Source: Desulfonatronum thiodismutans
GTDB lineage: Bacteria; Desulfobacterota; Desulfovibrionia; Desulfovibrionales; Desulfonatronaceae
Assembly (NCBI RefSeq): GCF_000717475.1
Contig: NZ_JPIK01000027.1
Location: 1 to 38,465 of the forward strand
Direction: 5' to 3'
DNA: 38,465 bases
Shown here: positions 1 through 7,492 of the stretch, piece after piece
Layout: each line of letters starts with the position of its first letter
Numbering within the stretch: position 1 is the first letter of the stretch
Notes under the pieces: model-generated
The model's database searches: none
What the model saw: only the letters and a program-made list of their open reading frames with translations
Told to the model about the DNA's origin: nothing
Program-made: the position numbers and the translations under genes

Positions 1-258
1 GCGGTCCCGCGGCTCTAGGCTCGGCGGGGACGGGCGTGGGATGGTCTTTTTGCTGGCCTCCCGCCCGCTCGAAGACTCGCTTGGAGCGCCGAGGCGCGGG
101 GGAGAAAGGCTTTTGGCCGAAGGCAGGTTCAAACCCTCAGCGGCTCCGCGGCTCTAGGCCCGACGGGGGCGGGCGTGAGATGGTCGTCGTTCCTGGCTCT
201 CGCCCGCTCGAAGACTCGCTTGAAGGCACAGAGGCGCGGAGGAGAAAGGCTTTTGGCC
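1..258. repeat. Two diverged direct repeat copies, period about 139 bp
   Basis: Copy 1 runs from base 1 to about 118 and copy 2 from about 140 to 258. Both begin with a GC-rich block ending in GCGGCTCTAGGC, share CGCCCGCTCGAAGACTCGCTTG and end with GGAGAAAGGCTTTTGGCC. The copies are clearly homologous but carry many substitutions. The first copy touches the window edge, so the array may extend to the left. Weak open frames run through it, but they have no ribosome binding site and differ between copies, so I see no gene between 1 and 401. Confidence 0.7.
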
Positions 259-361
259 TACGAAAAATACCGTGGACAAAGCGCCTTCGTTCTCAAGGTT
301 TTCCGTGCTTTTTCGAGTGTTCCCTGGGTCATCCCATCACAGTTACCCATTGAAACGAAAA

Positions 362-391
362 AAGGGTTTACGGTGTTATCCGTAAACCCTT
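362..391 (-). terminator. Intrinsic terminator downstream of tRNA-Ala
   Basis: A perfect 12-bp stem (AAGGGTTTACGG at 362-373, CCGTAAACCCTT at 380-391) encloses a 6-nt loop. Read on the minus strand it lies just after the tRNA and is followed by a T-run (the A-run at about 356-363 on plus). A T-run on the other side (392-398) would let it work in both directions. Confidence 0.85.
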
Positions 392-401
392 GTTTTTTCG
401 T

Positions 402-477
<76 letters not shown>

Positions 478-559
478 GTGCGAAGAGACGGAATCTATTC
501 AAATGGCCGCGGATGTCAAGTGGGTTGAAAGATTTTTTTCCGGGCCGTTGACCAATGGA

Positions 560-1174
560 TTACGGCTTGGCCAGTTTCGTCGCGATTTCAGCGACATGGC
601 GTCCCTGAAAGCGCGCGCCTTCCAGTTCGTTTTCGCTGGGCATGCGTTCGCCCTGACCGCCGGCGATGGTGGAGATGCCGTAAGGGGAACCGCCGGTGAT
701 TTCATCCATGCGCATCTGGCCCTGGAAGGAATAGGGCAGGCCGACCACCACCATGCCCTGGTGCATCAGGAAGGGGATGAAGGTCAGGATGGTGGATTCC
801 TGACCGCCGTGCTGGGTGGCGGAGCTGGTGAACACGCTGCCGGTTTTGCCGATCAGCTTGCCTCCGGCCCAGAGCCCGCCGGTGGCGTCCAGGAACTGGC
901 GCATCTGGCCGCACATATTCCCAAACCGGGTCGGGGTGCCGAAGATGATCGCATCCGCTTCGGCCAGCTCGTCCACGGTGCAGACCGGGACCGTCGTGAG
1001 TTTCTTTTGGGCGTCCAAAGCGCCCATCTTGGCGAGCACCTCTTCGGAGAGCGTTTCCGGAACCCGACGCAGCTCAACCGTCGCTCCGGGCACCTGAGCG
1101 ACCCCCTGGGCCATGGCCTCGGCCAGGGTGTGAATGTGTCCGTACATTGAGTAGTAGACGACAAGGGCTTTCAT
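560..1174 (-). CDS. wrbA: WrbA-type NAD(P)H:quinone oxidoreductase (flavodoxin fold)
   Basis: The 204-residue protein matches the WrbA family, FMN-dependent enzymes that reduce quinones by two electrons in the cytoplasm and protect against redox stress. Visible features are the N-terminal flavodoxin strand and phosphate-binding loop (VVYYSMYGHIHTLAEA, residues 4-19), the PTRFGNMCGQMRQFLDATG segment that contacts FMN, and the TSSATQHGGQE motif typical of WrbA. The start at 1174 is chosen because AAAGGAG lies just upstream; an upstream in-frame ATG at 1207 lacks this. The gene lies 69 bp downstream of the TrmO-aldolase fusion and may share its transcript, which would place it under the same redox/sulfur-linked regulator region. 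Length and motifs are normal for the family. Confidence 0.93.
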   Translation of the reverse strand: MKALVVYYSMYGHIHTLAEAMAQGVAQVPGATVELRRVPETLSEEVLAKMGALDAQKKLTTVPVCTVDELAEADAIIFGTPTRFGNMCGQMRQFLDATGGLWAGGKLIGKTGSVFTSSATQHGGQESTILTFIPFLMHQGMVVVGLPYSFQGQMRMDEITGGSPYGISTIAGGQGERMPSENELEGARFQGRHVAEIATKLAKP

Positions 1175-1243
1175 GATGGACTCCTTTGGGCTTGAATGTT
1201 CGGACAAATGGATATTTGATGTTCGCGATTCCGGTCTGGGAAG

Positions 1244-2281
1244 TCAACTTCCGTCCATCATACTCCGATGCAGCACGTCGATCCGGGCCAAGCTTTCCAG
1301 TTCCTCGGCCAGGGCCAGGGCTTCGTCCAGGTCCCGGCCCCAGCAGACCAGGCCGTGCCGTTCCATGAACAGGGCCGGATAGGCCATGGCCGCCCGGCCC
1401 ACCTGTTTGGCCAGGGCCTCGCATCCGGGTTGCAGCGCGGGCAGGCGGATCATCTTCCGGGACCAGACATCCGCCTCGAAAAGCGTCGACTCCAGGAGAT
1501 CGCCTCCGGGTTTGGCCAGGCTCAGGGCCAGCAAATGGGGCGGATGTACATGCAATATCGCCTGGGCCTTGGACTGCGACGCATATACGGCCCGGTGCAA
1601 AGCCGCCTCGGTGGAGGGCCGCCCCGGTCCGGTGGCCGCTCCGGAGGCCAGATCAACCAGGGCCAGGTCGCCGGGGCGCAGCCGCCCCTTGGCGCTCCCG
1701 GAAACCGTGATGATCATGGCATCCCCCTGGCGCAGACTGATGTTCCCGTTCAGGCCGGCCATCAACCCGCGCTGCCAGGCCCGGTTCCCAGTTTCGCGGA
1801 TCATCCCGGCCTCCCGGGCGCTGATCCGCGGTCCCCAGGGCAGGCCGTAGGGCGTCCCCTCTCCACGCCCCTTGGCCAGGACCGGCTTGATGTCCACAAC
1901 CGGGGTGCCCTCCACGGCTTCCAAGGGAAAGACGTCCAAATTCCCCTGTTTCGCGTCCAGCCCGACGATCCGAACCTGATGCAGGCCGATGGGGTTGGGG
2001 CGATGGGGCGAGCGCAAGGCGAAAACCCCTTGCAAGGGGTTGTCCGGATTGCCCCGGGCCCTGGCGGTCAGGCGGTCCCGTTCGGCCAGATGCATCCAGG
2101 TGAACACCAGGATCTCCGCGCCAGGAGCCAGGCCATCCAAAGCCCCTCGAAACGCGGCGTCGACCTCTATCCGGGCAGTGGGGCCGTTTTCACGGCCCTG
2201 CTTGGGGCAGTCTTCCAGACGTTTGAGCGACGAACGTACCACGCCGACGGGAGCCAGGGTCAAAGTCAAGTTCAGGTCCAT
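1244..2281 (-). CDS. TrmO-like tRNA methyltransferase fused to class II aldolase/adducin domain
   Basis: This 345-residue protein joins two unrelated enzymes. Residues about 8-145 are a TsaA/TrmO domain with the signature SPHRPNPIGL (91-100); family members use SAM to N6-methylate t6A37 in tRNA. Residues about 155-340 are a class II aldolase like fuculose-phosphate aldolase. Glu225, His244, His246 and His309 match the catalytic Glu and the three zinc-binding His, with spacings (19, 2, 63) close to FucA (19, 2, 61). Both active sites look intact. The start codon follows the stop of the sigma-54 regulator by 2 bp, so the two are probably translationally coupled. The aldolase substrate is not predictable. 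Alternatively the TrmO-like half may methylate something other than tRNA. The domain calls are firm; the function of the fusion is unknown. Confidence 0.9.
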   Translation of the reverse strand: MDLNLTLTLAPVGVVRSSLKRLEDCPKQGRENGPTARIEVDAAFRGALDGLAPGAEILVFTWMHLAERDRLTARARGNPDNPLQGVFALRSPHRPNPIGLHQVRIVGLDAKQGNLDVFPLEAVEGTPVVDIKPVLAKGRGEGTPYGLPWGPRISAREAGMIRETGNRAWQRGLMAGLNGNISLRQGDAMIITVSGSAKGRLRPGDLALVDLASGAATGPGRPSTEAALHRAVYASQSKAQAILHVHPPHLLALSLAKPGGDLLESTLFEADVWSRKMIRLPALQPGCEALAKQVGRAAMAYPALFMERHGLVCWGRDLDEALALAEELESLARIDVLHRSMMDGS

Positions 2282-2283
2282 GG

Positions 2284-3738
2284 CTACACCTGGATCACGG
2301 TTTTCATGTCGATCCCGTACTTGCGCATCCGGTTGAACACGGTGACCCGGTTGATGCCCAGGATGCGCGCGGCCTCGGACTTGTTGCCCCCCGCACGGCG
2401 CAAGGCCTCCACCAGTTGCGTCTTCTGATCGTTTTCCGCCGGACAGGAGGCCGAGACGACGGATTCCGTCGGGCCTTTGGTGGGGACCGGCACCTGGATG
2501 TCCACGGGCAAATGCTCCGGCTCGATCTGCCCGTGGTCGGCCAGCACAAAGGCGTACTCCAGGGCGCTCTTCAGTTCGCGGACGTTGCCGGGCCAGGAAT
2601 AACTCATGAACATGCCCAGGGTCATGGGGCTCAGCCCCTTGATATTTTTTTCGCTTTTGGCCCGCAGTCGCTGGATGAAAAAATCCGCCAGCAACGGGAT
2701 GTCGTCCCGGCGCTCGCGCAACGAGGGCAGGCGAATGGGAACGACGTTGATCCGGTAGAACAGGTCCTCGCGAAACAGGCCTTCGGAAATCAACTTCGGA
2801 AGGTATTTATTGGTGGCGGTGATGATCCGCACGTCCACGGAGAGCTGCCGGTTGTCGCCCACCCGCTCGAAGGTCTTGGTTTCCAGAACGCGCAGCAGCT
2901 TGACCTGGACGGACATGGGCAGGTCGCCGATCTCGTCCAGAAAAATATCCCCGCCGTTGGCCGCCTCGAACCGCCCCTGCCGGTGCCGGAACGCTCCGGT
3001 AAACGCCCCTTTGACGTGACCGAACAGCTCGCTTTCCAACAGGGATTCGTTCAGGGCCGCGCAGTTGAACTGCACGAAAGGCTCCTCGGATCGCGGCCCC
3101 AGGTCGTGGATGGCCCTGGCCACCAGTTCCTTGCCCGTCCCGGACTCGCCGCAGATGAACACCGGCGCGTCGCTCTGGGCGGCCTTTTCGATCAATCGAA
3201 AGATTTTCCGCATCTTGGCGGAACGACCGACCATGCCGTGAAAAATGGTCCGCTCGTCCAGCAGCCGGGAAAGCTGCTGGAGTTCATGCTCCTTGCGGTC
3301 CAACTCGGAAACGTCGGTCAAGGTTTCCACGGCCCCGAAGGGCTGCCCGTCGTCGTCATAAAGCACGGAAGCTGTTTTCAGGATGTGTACGTACGTGCCG
3401 TCCTTGCGCATGATGTGACATTTTTTGCGGACAAACTCTCTCTTTTCAAACAACTTGCACCAGGCATGGTGGGCGTCGGAGCGAACGCGCTTGCAGGCGT
3501 CGCAATTGAAAATCGCGCAGGAGGAGCCGATCAGTTCCTCGCGGGAATAGCCGGTGATGTCTTCCAGGGCTTTGTTGGCCATCTTGATGGTTCCGCTAGA
3601 GTCCACCAGCAACAATCCCTCCTGCATGACCTCAAGGATCTGCCGCCAGTGCGCGTCAAACGGAGGAAAAAGTCCGGCTTGGCCCTGCCCCGGGCTTCCA
3701 GACTGAAAGGCCTTCTCAAATAGCTTTGCCGGTTGCAT
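2284..3738 (-). CDS. Sigma-54-dependent activator, PAS-AAA+-Fis HTH
   Basis: A 484-residue bacterial enhancer-binding protein. An N-terminal PAS domain (about 30-140) carries a Cys cluster (residues about 74, 79, 82, 94 and 107). The AAA+ domain (about 165-390) has Walker A GESGTGKE (197-204), the sigma-54 contact loop GAFTGA (244-249) and Walker B GGDIFLDEIGDL. A Fis-type helix-turn-helix closes the protein (GGNKSEAARILGINRVTVFNRM). There is no receiver domain, so the signal is probably sensed by PAS directly. I chose the ATG at 3738 because GGAGAG lies 6 bases before it; an in-frame ATG at 3768 has no visible ribosome binding site. The gene is divergent from the sulfur reductase operon, whose promoter is of the -24/-12 type, so it is the likely activator of that operon (inference). 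Confidence 0.93.
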   Translation of the reverse strand: MQPAKLFEKAFQSGSPGQGQAGLFPPFDAHWRQILEVMQEGLLLVDSSGTIKMANKALEDITGYSREELIGSSCAIFNCDACKRVRSDAHHAWCKLFEKREFVRKKCHIMRKDGTYVHILKTASVLYDDDGQPFGAVETLTDVSELDRKEHELQQLSRLLDERTIFHGMVGRSAKMRKIFRLIEKAAQSDAPVFICGESGTGKELVARAIHDLGPRSEEPFVQFNCAALNESLLESELFGHVKGAFTGAFRHRQGRFEAANGGDIFLDEIGDLPMSVQVKLLRVLETKTFERVGDNRQLSVDVRIITATNKYLPKLISEGLFREDLFYRINVVPIRLPSLRERRDDIPLLADFFIQRLRAKSEKNIKGLSPMTLGMFMSYSWPGNVRELKSALEYAFVLADHGQIEPEHLPVDIQVPVPTKGPTESVVSASCPAENDQKTQLVEALRRAGGNKSEAARILGINRVTVFNRMRKYGIDMKTVIQV

Positions 3739-3803
3739 TATCTCTCCAAGATCGTGTACCGTTTCCATAAGACTGAAAAGAACAATGTCTCGCCTTGCGG
3801 CTA

Positions 3804-3820
3804 TTCATCACCATGATGAA
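3804..3820. promoter_or_regulatory. Inverted repeat, candidate upstream activator site
   Basis: TTCATCA (3804-3810) and TGATGAA (3814-3820) are perfect inverted arms around CCA. CATGAT then recurs at 3821-3826. The site lies about 125 bp upstream of the -24/-12 promoter, the distance at which sigma-54 activators usually bind. Assignment to the adjacent regulator is inference. Confidence 0.45.
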
Positions 3821-3925
3821 CATGATTAAACACCTGTCAATGCAAAACAAGCCCCTCAGGTTGCCCAGCAAGGGCGAAAACCAGGAGGTCGAAAAATAAA
3901 ACATATACCATTCAAAAGCTTATGG

Positions 3926-3938
3926 CAACACAGTGTTG
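3926..3938. promoter_or_regulatory. Palindrome next to the -24 element
   Basis: CAACAC (3926-3931) and GTGTTG (3933-3938) form a perfect palindrome around one A, ending two bases before the -24 element. It could be an operator for a second regulator or an accessory site. Nothing in the sequence says which protein would bind. Confidence 0.35.
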
Positions 3939-3940
3939 AT

Positions 3941-3956
3941 TGGCACACATCCTGCT
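3941..3956 (+). promoter_or_regulatory. Sigma-54 (-24/-12) promoter of the sulfur reductase operon
   Basis: TGGCAC, five bases, then CTGCT matches the sigma-54 consensus TGGCAC-N5-TTGCW in all but one position, with the invariant GG and GC at correct spacing. It faces the cytochrome c gene, whose start is about 65 bp downstream, and sits beside a gene for a sigma-54 activator. Confidence 0.75.
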
Positions 3957-4021
3957 AATCCGGGAAGAACAAACGAACGACAACGTCATTAACCGAAATC
4001 ATATAACTAAAGGAGACGGAC

Positions 4022-4366
4022 ATGAGAAAGCAAACACTGATGGGCATCGGCGTGGCGGTAATTCTGGCATCCTACATCGGCATTTCCGTGGCAGCCGAAG
4101 CCGGCAACGCCCGAAAGGGCCGGTTCCTGTTTCGCCAGGAGTGTCGCCCCTGTCACATGGAAAACCCGGTGGGCGCGGTTCCCGCTGAATACCTTGGCCC
4201 GGACTCCAAGACCCAGGCCGAATGGAAAGCAGTTTTCGAGGCTTGGCAGGATCTGCCCTGTGTTGAGCACTGGGGCGAGAAGCTTGAGGACCAGGATCGC
4301 CTGGACATCTATCAGTACTTGTATGACGGAGCCCAGGACTCTCCGACTCCGGCCAAGTGCGGCTAG
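4022..4366 (+). CDS. Exported monoheme c-type cytochrome
   Basis: A 114-residue protein with an N-terminal signal peptide (hydrophobic 7-24, cleavage probably near VAA-EA) and a single heme-attachment motif CRPCH (41-45). It should be a small periplasmic electron carrier. After Met46, which directly follows the heme motif, there is no Met at all, so the usual distal Met ligand is absent; His83, or less likely Cys80, is the candidate sixth ligand. Cys80 and Cys113 could instead form a disulfide. Start choice is supported by AAAGGAG 6 bases upstream. It is the first gene after the sigma-54 promoter and precedes the molybdenum subunit, so it probably exchanges electrons with that enzyme (inference). 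Its exact cytochrome family is not recognisable. Confidence 0.88.
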   Translation: MRKQTLMGIGVAVILASYIGISVAAEAGNARKGRFLFRQECRPCHMENPVGAVPAEYLGPDSKTQAEWKAVFEAWQDLPCVEHWGEKLEDQDRLDIYQYLYDGAQDSPTPAKCG

Positions 4367-4407
4367 CAGCCCGTTACTTCCCTCAAAAGAATCAAGAAGC
4401 CAATGGT

Positions 4408-4483
4408 AAGCCGATCCTCCGGCTTGTGAACCGAAAATAGACTCCGGATTGACCTGGGTCCGGCGACCCTCGCCGAACCCAGG
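4408..4483 (+). other. Two intercistronic hairpins between cytochrome c and Mo subunit
   Basis: Hairpin 1 pairs AAGCCG (4408-4413) with CGGCTT (4420-4425). Hairpin 2 is much stronger: CCTGGGTCCGGCGA (4453-4466) pairs with TCGCCGAACCCAGG (4470-4483) apart from one internal mismatch, with a 3-nt loop. Neither is followed by a T-run, so they are more likely RNA processing or stability elements than terminators. Confidence 0.6.
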
Positions 4484-4508
4484 CCCGGTCCGAATGAGGG
4501 AGCTTGGC

Positions 4509-6701
4509 ATGGACGAGACGACGAAAACACTTTCCCGACGCAATTTCCTGCGGGCATCCGCGGCGGCCATGACCGCCGCGGCCGGGGTCCCGGCCCTCAC
4601 GGGTCTGGTATCCACCGGACACGCCGCGGCTCCGGCTCCCCAGGCCGGGCCGATCACCGATCACTACACGGCCTGTGACATGTGTTTCAACCGGTGCGGG
4701 ATGATCGCCAGGGTCCGGAACGGCCGGGTAATCAAGCTGGACCCCAACCCGAAATTTTTGAAATCCAGGGGCATGCTCTGTGCCCGGGGCAACGCGGCCA
4801 CGGCGCACATCTACGACCCGGACCGGCTCAAGCACCCCCTGCTCCGCAAGGGAGCCCGGGGCGAGGGCAAGTGGCAGCGCATCTCCTGGGACCAGGCCCT
4901 GGACCACATCGCCGAGCAGTTCCAGCGCATCGCCGACAAGTACACCCGTTGCGGGGTGATGTTCTCCCCGGGATCGGACATGCAGTCCCAGTTCCTGATC
5001 CGCTTTGCCGAGGTCTTCGGCTCCTACAACATCACTTCCCACGAAACCCTGTGCCTGCTCAGCAACCATCGGGCTTACCTGGACACCTTCGGCGAGACCC
5101 CCTACCCCGACGTGCTCTATACCAAATACATCATCGTCGCCGGGGCCAACCCCTACGAAGCCATCATCACCCCGGACACCATCGACCTGATGGAAGCCCG
5201 CAAGAACGGCTGCAAAATGGTCGTCCTGGACCCGCGCTACACCAAGACCGCGGCCCTGGCCGACGAATGGTATCCCATCCGTCCGCACACGGACATGGCC
5301 TTTTTTCTGGCTCTGGCCCACGTGATCATTCACGAGGGGCTGTATGACCGGGAGTTTGCGGACGAAATGCTCTTCGGCCTGGACGAGTTGCGCAACCATG
5401 TCCGCAAATACACTCCGGAATGGGCTTCCGGGGAAACCGGCATCCCGGCTGAGGACATCCGGCGCATTGCCCGGGAACTCGCCGCCGCGGCCCCCACGGC
5501 CATGGTCTACACCGGCCGGCGGACCTCGGACTACGAGGACTCTTCCCAGATTCGCCGCTCCATGGCCATTGTCAACGCCCTGCTGGCCAACTGGGACCGG
5601 CCCGGCGGAATCCTGGCGTCACGGGAAGTGGGCGTTCGGGCCCCGTACTTTGATATCCCCTGGTACGACGACAACCCTGACGACCGCATCGATCACGGCA
5701 TGGCTCCGGGCCTGATCCATCACGAAGGCTCGTTCAAGCTGATGCGCGACGCGATCATCAAGGAAGAGCCCTACCCCATCCGGGGCTGGTTCACCTTCAA
5801 GACCAACTTCATGCAGACCGCGGCCAACCGGAACAAGACCATCGAGATGCTCGACCATCTGGATTTCATCGTCAACGCGGACATCGCCATGACCGACACG
5901 GCCTGGTACTCGGACCTGCTCCTGCCCTCCCCCAGCTTTCTGGAGCGCAACGACCCGGTCTCTGCCCTGCAGGGCTCATCGGCCTGCGCCTGCGCCATCT
6001 GGCGCGACGCCGTGGTTCCGGCGATGTACGAGTCCCGGGACATGCGCTACATCTGTACGGAACTGTCCAAGCGTTTGGGCTTCCCGGAGACCTTCGACTT
6101 CACCATCGACCAGTACCGGGAATGGCAGTTGGCCAGCATCCCCGAGGCGGCCCAGGCCATCAGGGAAGACGGAGTCTACTACAACCCGAGCAAGGTTTAC
6201 GGCATCTACTTCGACGTGCCCTTGAAGACCCAGGCCCAGAAGATCGAACTCTACAACCAGCGCTACGCCAACATGGGGCTGGACCCCATGCCGACCTACA
6301 AGCCGCCGCGCCAAGAAGAGGGCAAACTCCGGCTGGTGGTGGGCCGTACGGCCTTCTTCACCCACAGCAACACCAACAACGCTCTGCTCATCGAGTTCGA
6401 AGAGGAAAACACCCTTTGGATTCACCCCAAGACCGCCGAGGGCATGGGCTTTCGCGACGGGGAGCGGGTCTTTGTAACCAGCGATGCGGCTCGGGTGGAA
6501 CTGGCCCTGAAATTCTTCGAGGGCATTGAGAAAGAAACCGTGTACATGACCACCGGATTCGGGGCGCTCTCCCCTGGCCAGCGCCTGGTCCACAACCGGG
6601 GAGCCAGCATTGCCGAGGTCCTGGAAGATCACGTGGACTACATCTCCGGAAACATGGCCATGCATGAGACCTTTGTAACCGTGAGCAGGAAGGTGGGCTG
6701 A
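4509..6701 (+). CDS. Tat-exported molybdopterin oxidoreductase, polysulfide/thiosulfate reductase type catalytic subunit
   Basis: A 730-residue complex iron-sulfur molybdoenzyme. Residues 9-14 (SRRNFL) plus a following hydrophobic stretch form a Tat signal, placing the enzyme in the periplasm. Cys56, Cys59, Cys63 and Cys91 bind a [4Fe-4S] cluster. In SHETLCLLSN, Cys182 is at the position that binds the metal in the PsrA/PhsA group; formate dehydrogenases carry Sec or Cys and DMSO reductases Ser at the equivalent site. The C-terminal dinucleotide-binding domain (about 600-725) is complete. I prefer the ATG at 4509, which has GGGAG 8 bases upstream. The gene overlaps the iron-sulfur subunit by TGATG. 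Likely reactions are reduction of polysulfide, thiosulfate or tetrathionate, or the reverse direction; sequence alone does not decide. Confidence 0.92.
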   Translation: MDETTKTLSRRNFLRASAAAMTAAAGVPALTGLVSTGHAAAPAPQAGPITDHYTACDMCFNRCGMIARVRNGRVIKLDPNPKFLKSRGMLCARGNAATAHIYDPDRLKHPLLRKGARGEGKWQRISWDQALDHIAEQFQRIADKYTRCGVMFSPGSDMQSQFLIRFAEVFGSYNITSHETLCLLSNHRAYLDTFGETPYPDVLYTKYIIVAGANPYEAIITPDTIDLMEARKNGCKMVVLDPRYTKTAALADEWYPIRPHTDMAFFLALAHVIIHEGLYDREFADEMLFGLDELRNHVRKYTPEWASGETGIPAEDIRRIARELAAAAPTAMVYTGRRTSDYEDSSQIRRSMAIVNALLANWDRPGGILASREVGVRAPYFDIPWYDDNPDDRIDHGMAPGLIHHEGSFKLMRDAIIKEEPYPIRGWFTFKTNFMQTAANRNKTIEMLDHLDFIVNADIAMTDTAWYSDLLLPSPSFLERNDPVSALQGSSACACAIWRDAVVPAMYESRDMRYICTELSKRLGFPETFDFTIDQYREWQLASIPEAAQAIREDGVYYNPSKVYGIYFDVPLKTQAQKIELYNQRYANMGLDPMPTYKPPRQEEGKLRLVVGRTAFFTHSNTNNALLIEFEEENTLWIHPKTAEGMGFRDGERVFVTSDAARVELALKFFEGIEKETVYMTTGFGALSPGQRLVHNRGASIAEVLEDHVDYISGNMAMHETFVTVSRKVG

Positions 6702-7483
6702 TGAAAAAATACGCCATGGTCGTGGACTCTTCCGTCTGTATCGACTGCAAGGGCTGCATGGTCTCCTGCAAGGTCCAGAACAACGTGCCCAAAGGGTATT
6801 GGCGCAACTGGATCAAGCACACCACGCCGGACTTTTCCCTGGGCAAGCTGACCCGGACCCATTTTCAGCCCGGCGGGTGCATGCAGTGCGATGTGCCCAC
6901 CTGCGTCACGGCCTGTCCCAGCGGGGCCACGTTCAAGGACAGGGAAACCGGGATCGTCCATGTCAATGAATCCCTGTGCATCGGCTGCGGCAACTGCGTG
7001 CGGGCCTGCCCCTACGGGGCCCGGTTCCGCCATCCGGAAAAGCGCGTTCCGGACAAGTGCGACTTCTGTTTCAGCGCCGGCCGCCTGGCCCGGGGCATTC
7101 CCCCTGCCTGCGTGGACACCTGTCCGACCAAGGCCCGGGTTTTTGGAGATTTGAACGATCCGGACAGCGAGGTCTCCCGACTGCTGCGGGAAAAGCCCAC
7201 GGTGCGGGTGACCAGCAAGAGCATCGATACCCAGCCCAACCTGTACTATGTCACGGCCACGGAACCCGCGAATTGGGTTGGGGATGTGGAATTTCCAGAG
7301 GCCTATTCGGTCATGGCTTCCCTGGTCAATCCGCTGGTCAAAGTCGCGGTGGGGCTGTCCGCTCTGGGCGTGGCCGGGATGTGGGCCAAGCAGGCCTTTG
7401 CGCCAGATCCACCGGACCCTGAGGACGATGAACACGGTCCGGAAGCCAAACATCCTGAACCAACAGCCTCCAAGCAGGACTAA
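6701..7483 (+). CDS. Four-cluster iron-sulfur electron-transfer subunit with C-terminal membrane anchor
   Basis: A 260-residue ferredoxin-like subunit with 16 cluster Cys in four groups: Cys13/16/19/23, the CMQCDVPTCVTAC group, the CIGCGNCVRAC group, and KCDFC paired with PACVDTC. These build the four [4Fe-4S] clusters usual in beta subunits of molybdoenzymes. A hydrophobic helix near residues 205-232 and a charged Pro-rich tail resemble the anchor of FdnH-type beta subunits, whereas PsrB/PhsB usually lack one. It has no signal peptide and would be co-exported with the Tat subunit. It overlaps that gene by TGATG and is followed after 9 bp by the cytochrome b gene, so the three are one complex. 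Confidence 0.93.
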   Translation: MKKYAMVVDSSVCIDCKGCMVSCKVQNNVPKGYWRNWIKHTTPDFSLGKLTRTHFQPGGCMQCDVPTCVTACPSGATFKDRETGIVHVNESLCIGCGNCVRACPYGARFRHPEKRVPDKCDFCFSAGRLARGIPPACVDTCPTKARVFGDLNDPDSEVSRLLREKPTVRVTSKSIDTQPNLYYVTATEPANWVGDVEFPEAYSVMASLVNPLVKVAVGLSALGVAGMWAKQAFAPDPPDPEDDEHGPEAKHPEPTASKQD

Positions 7484-7492
7484 AGGTGTACC

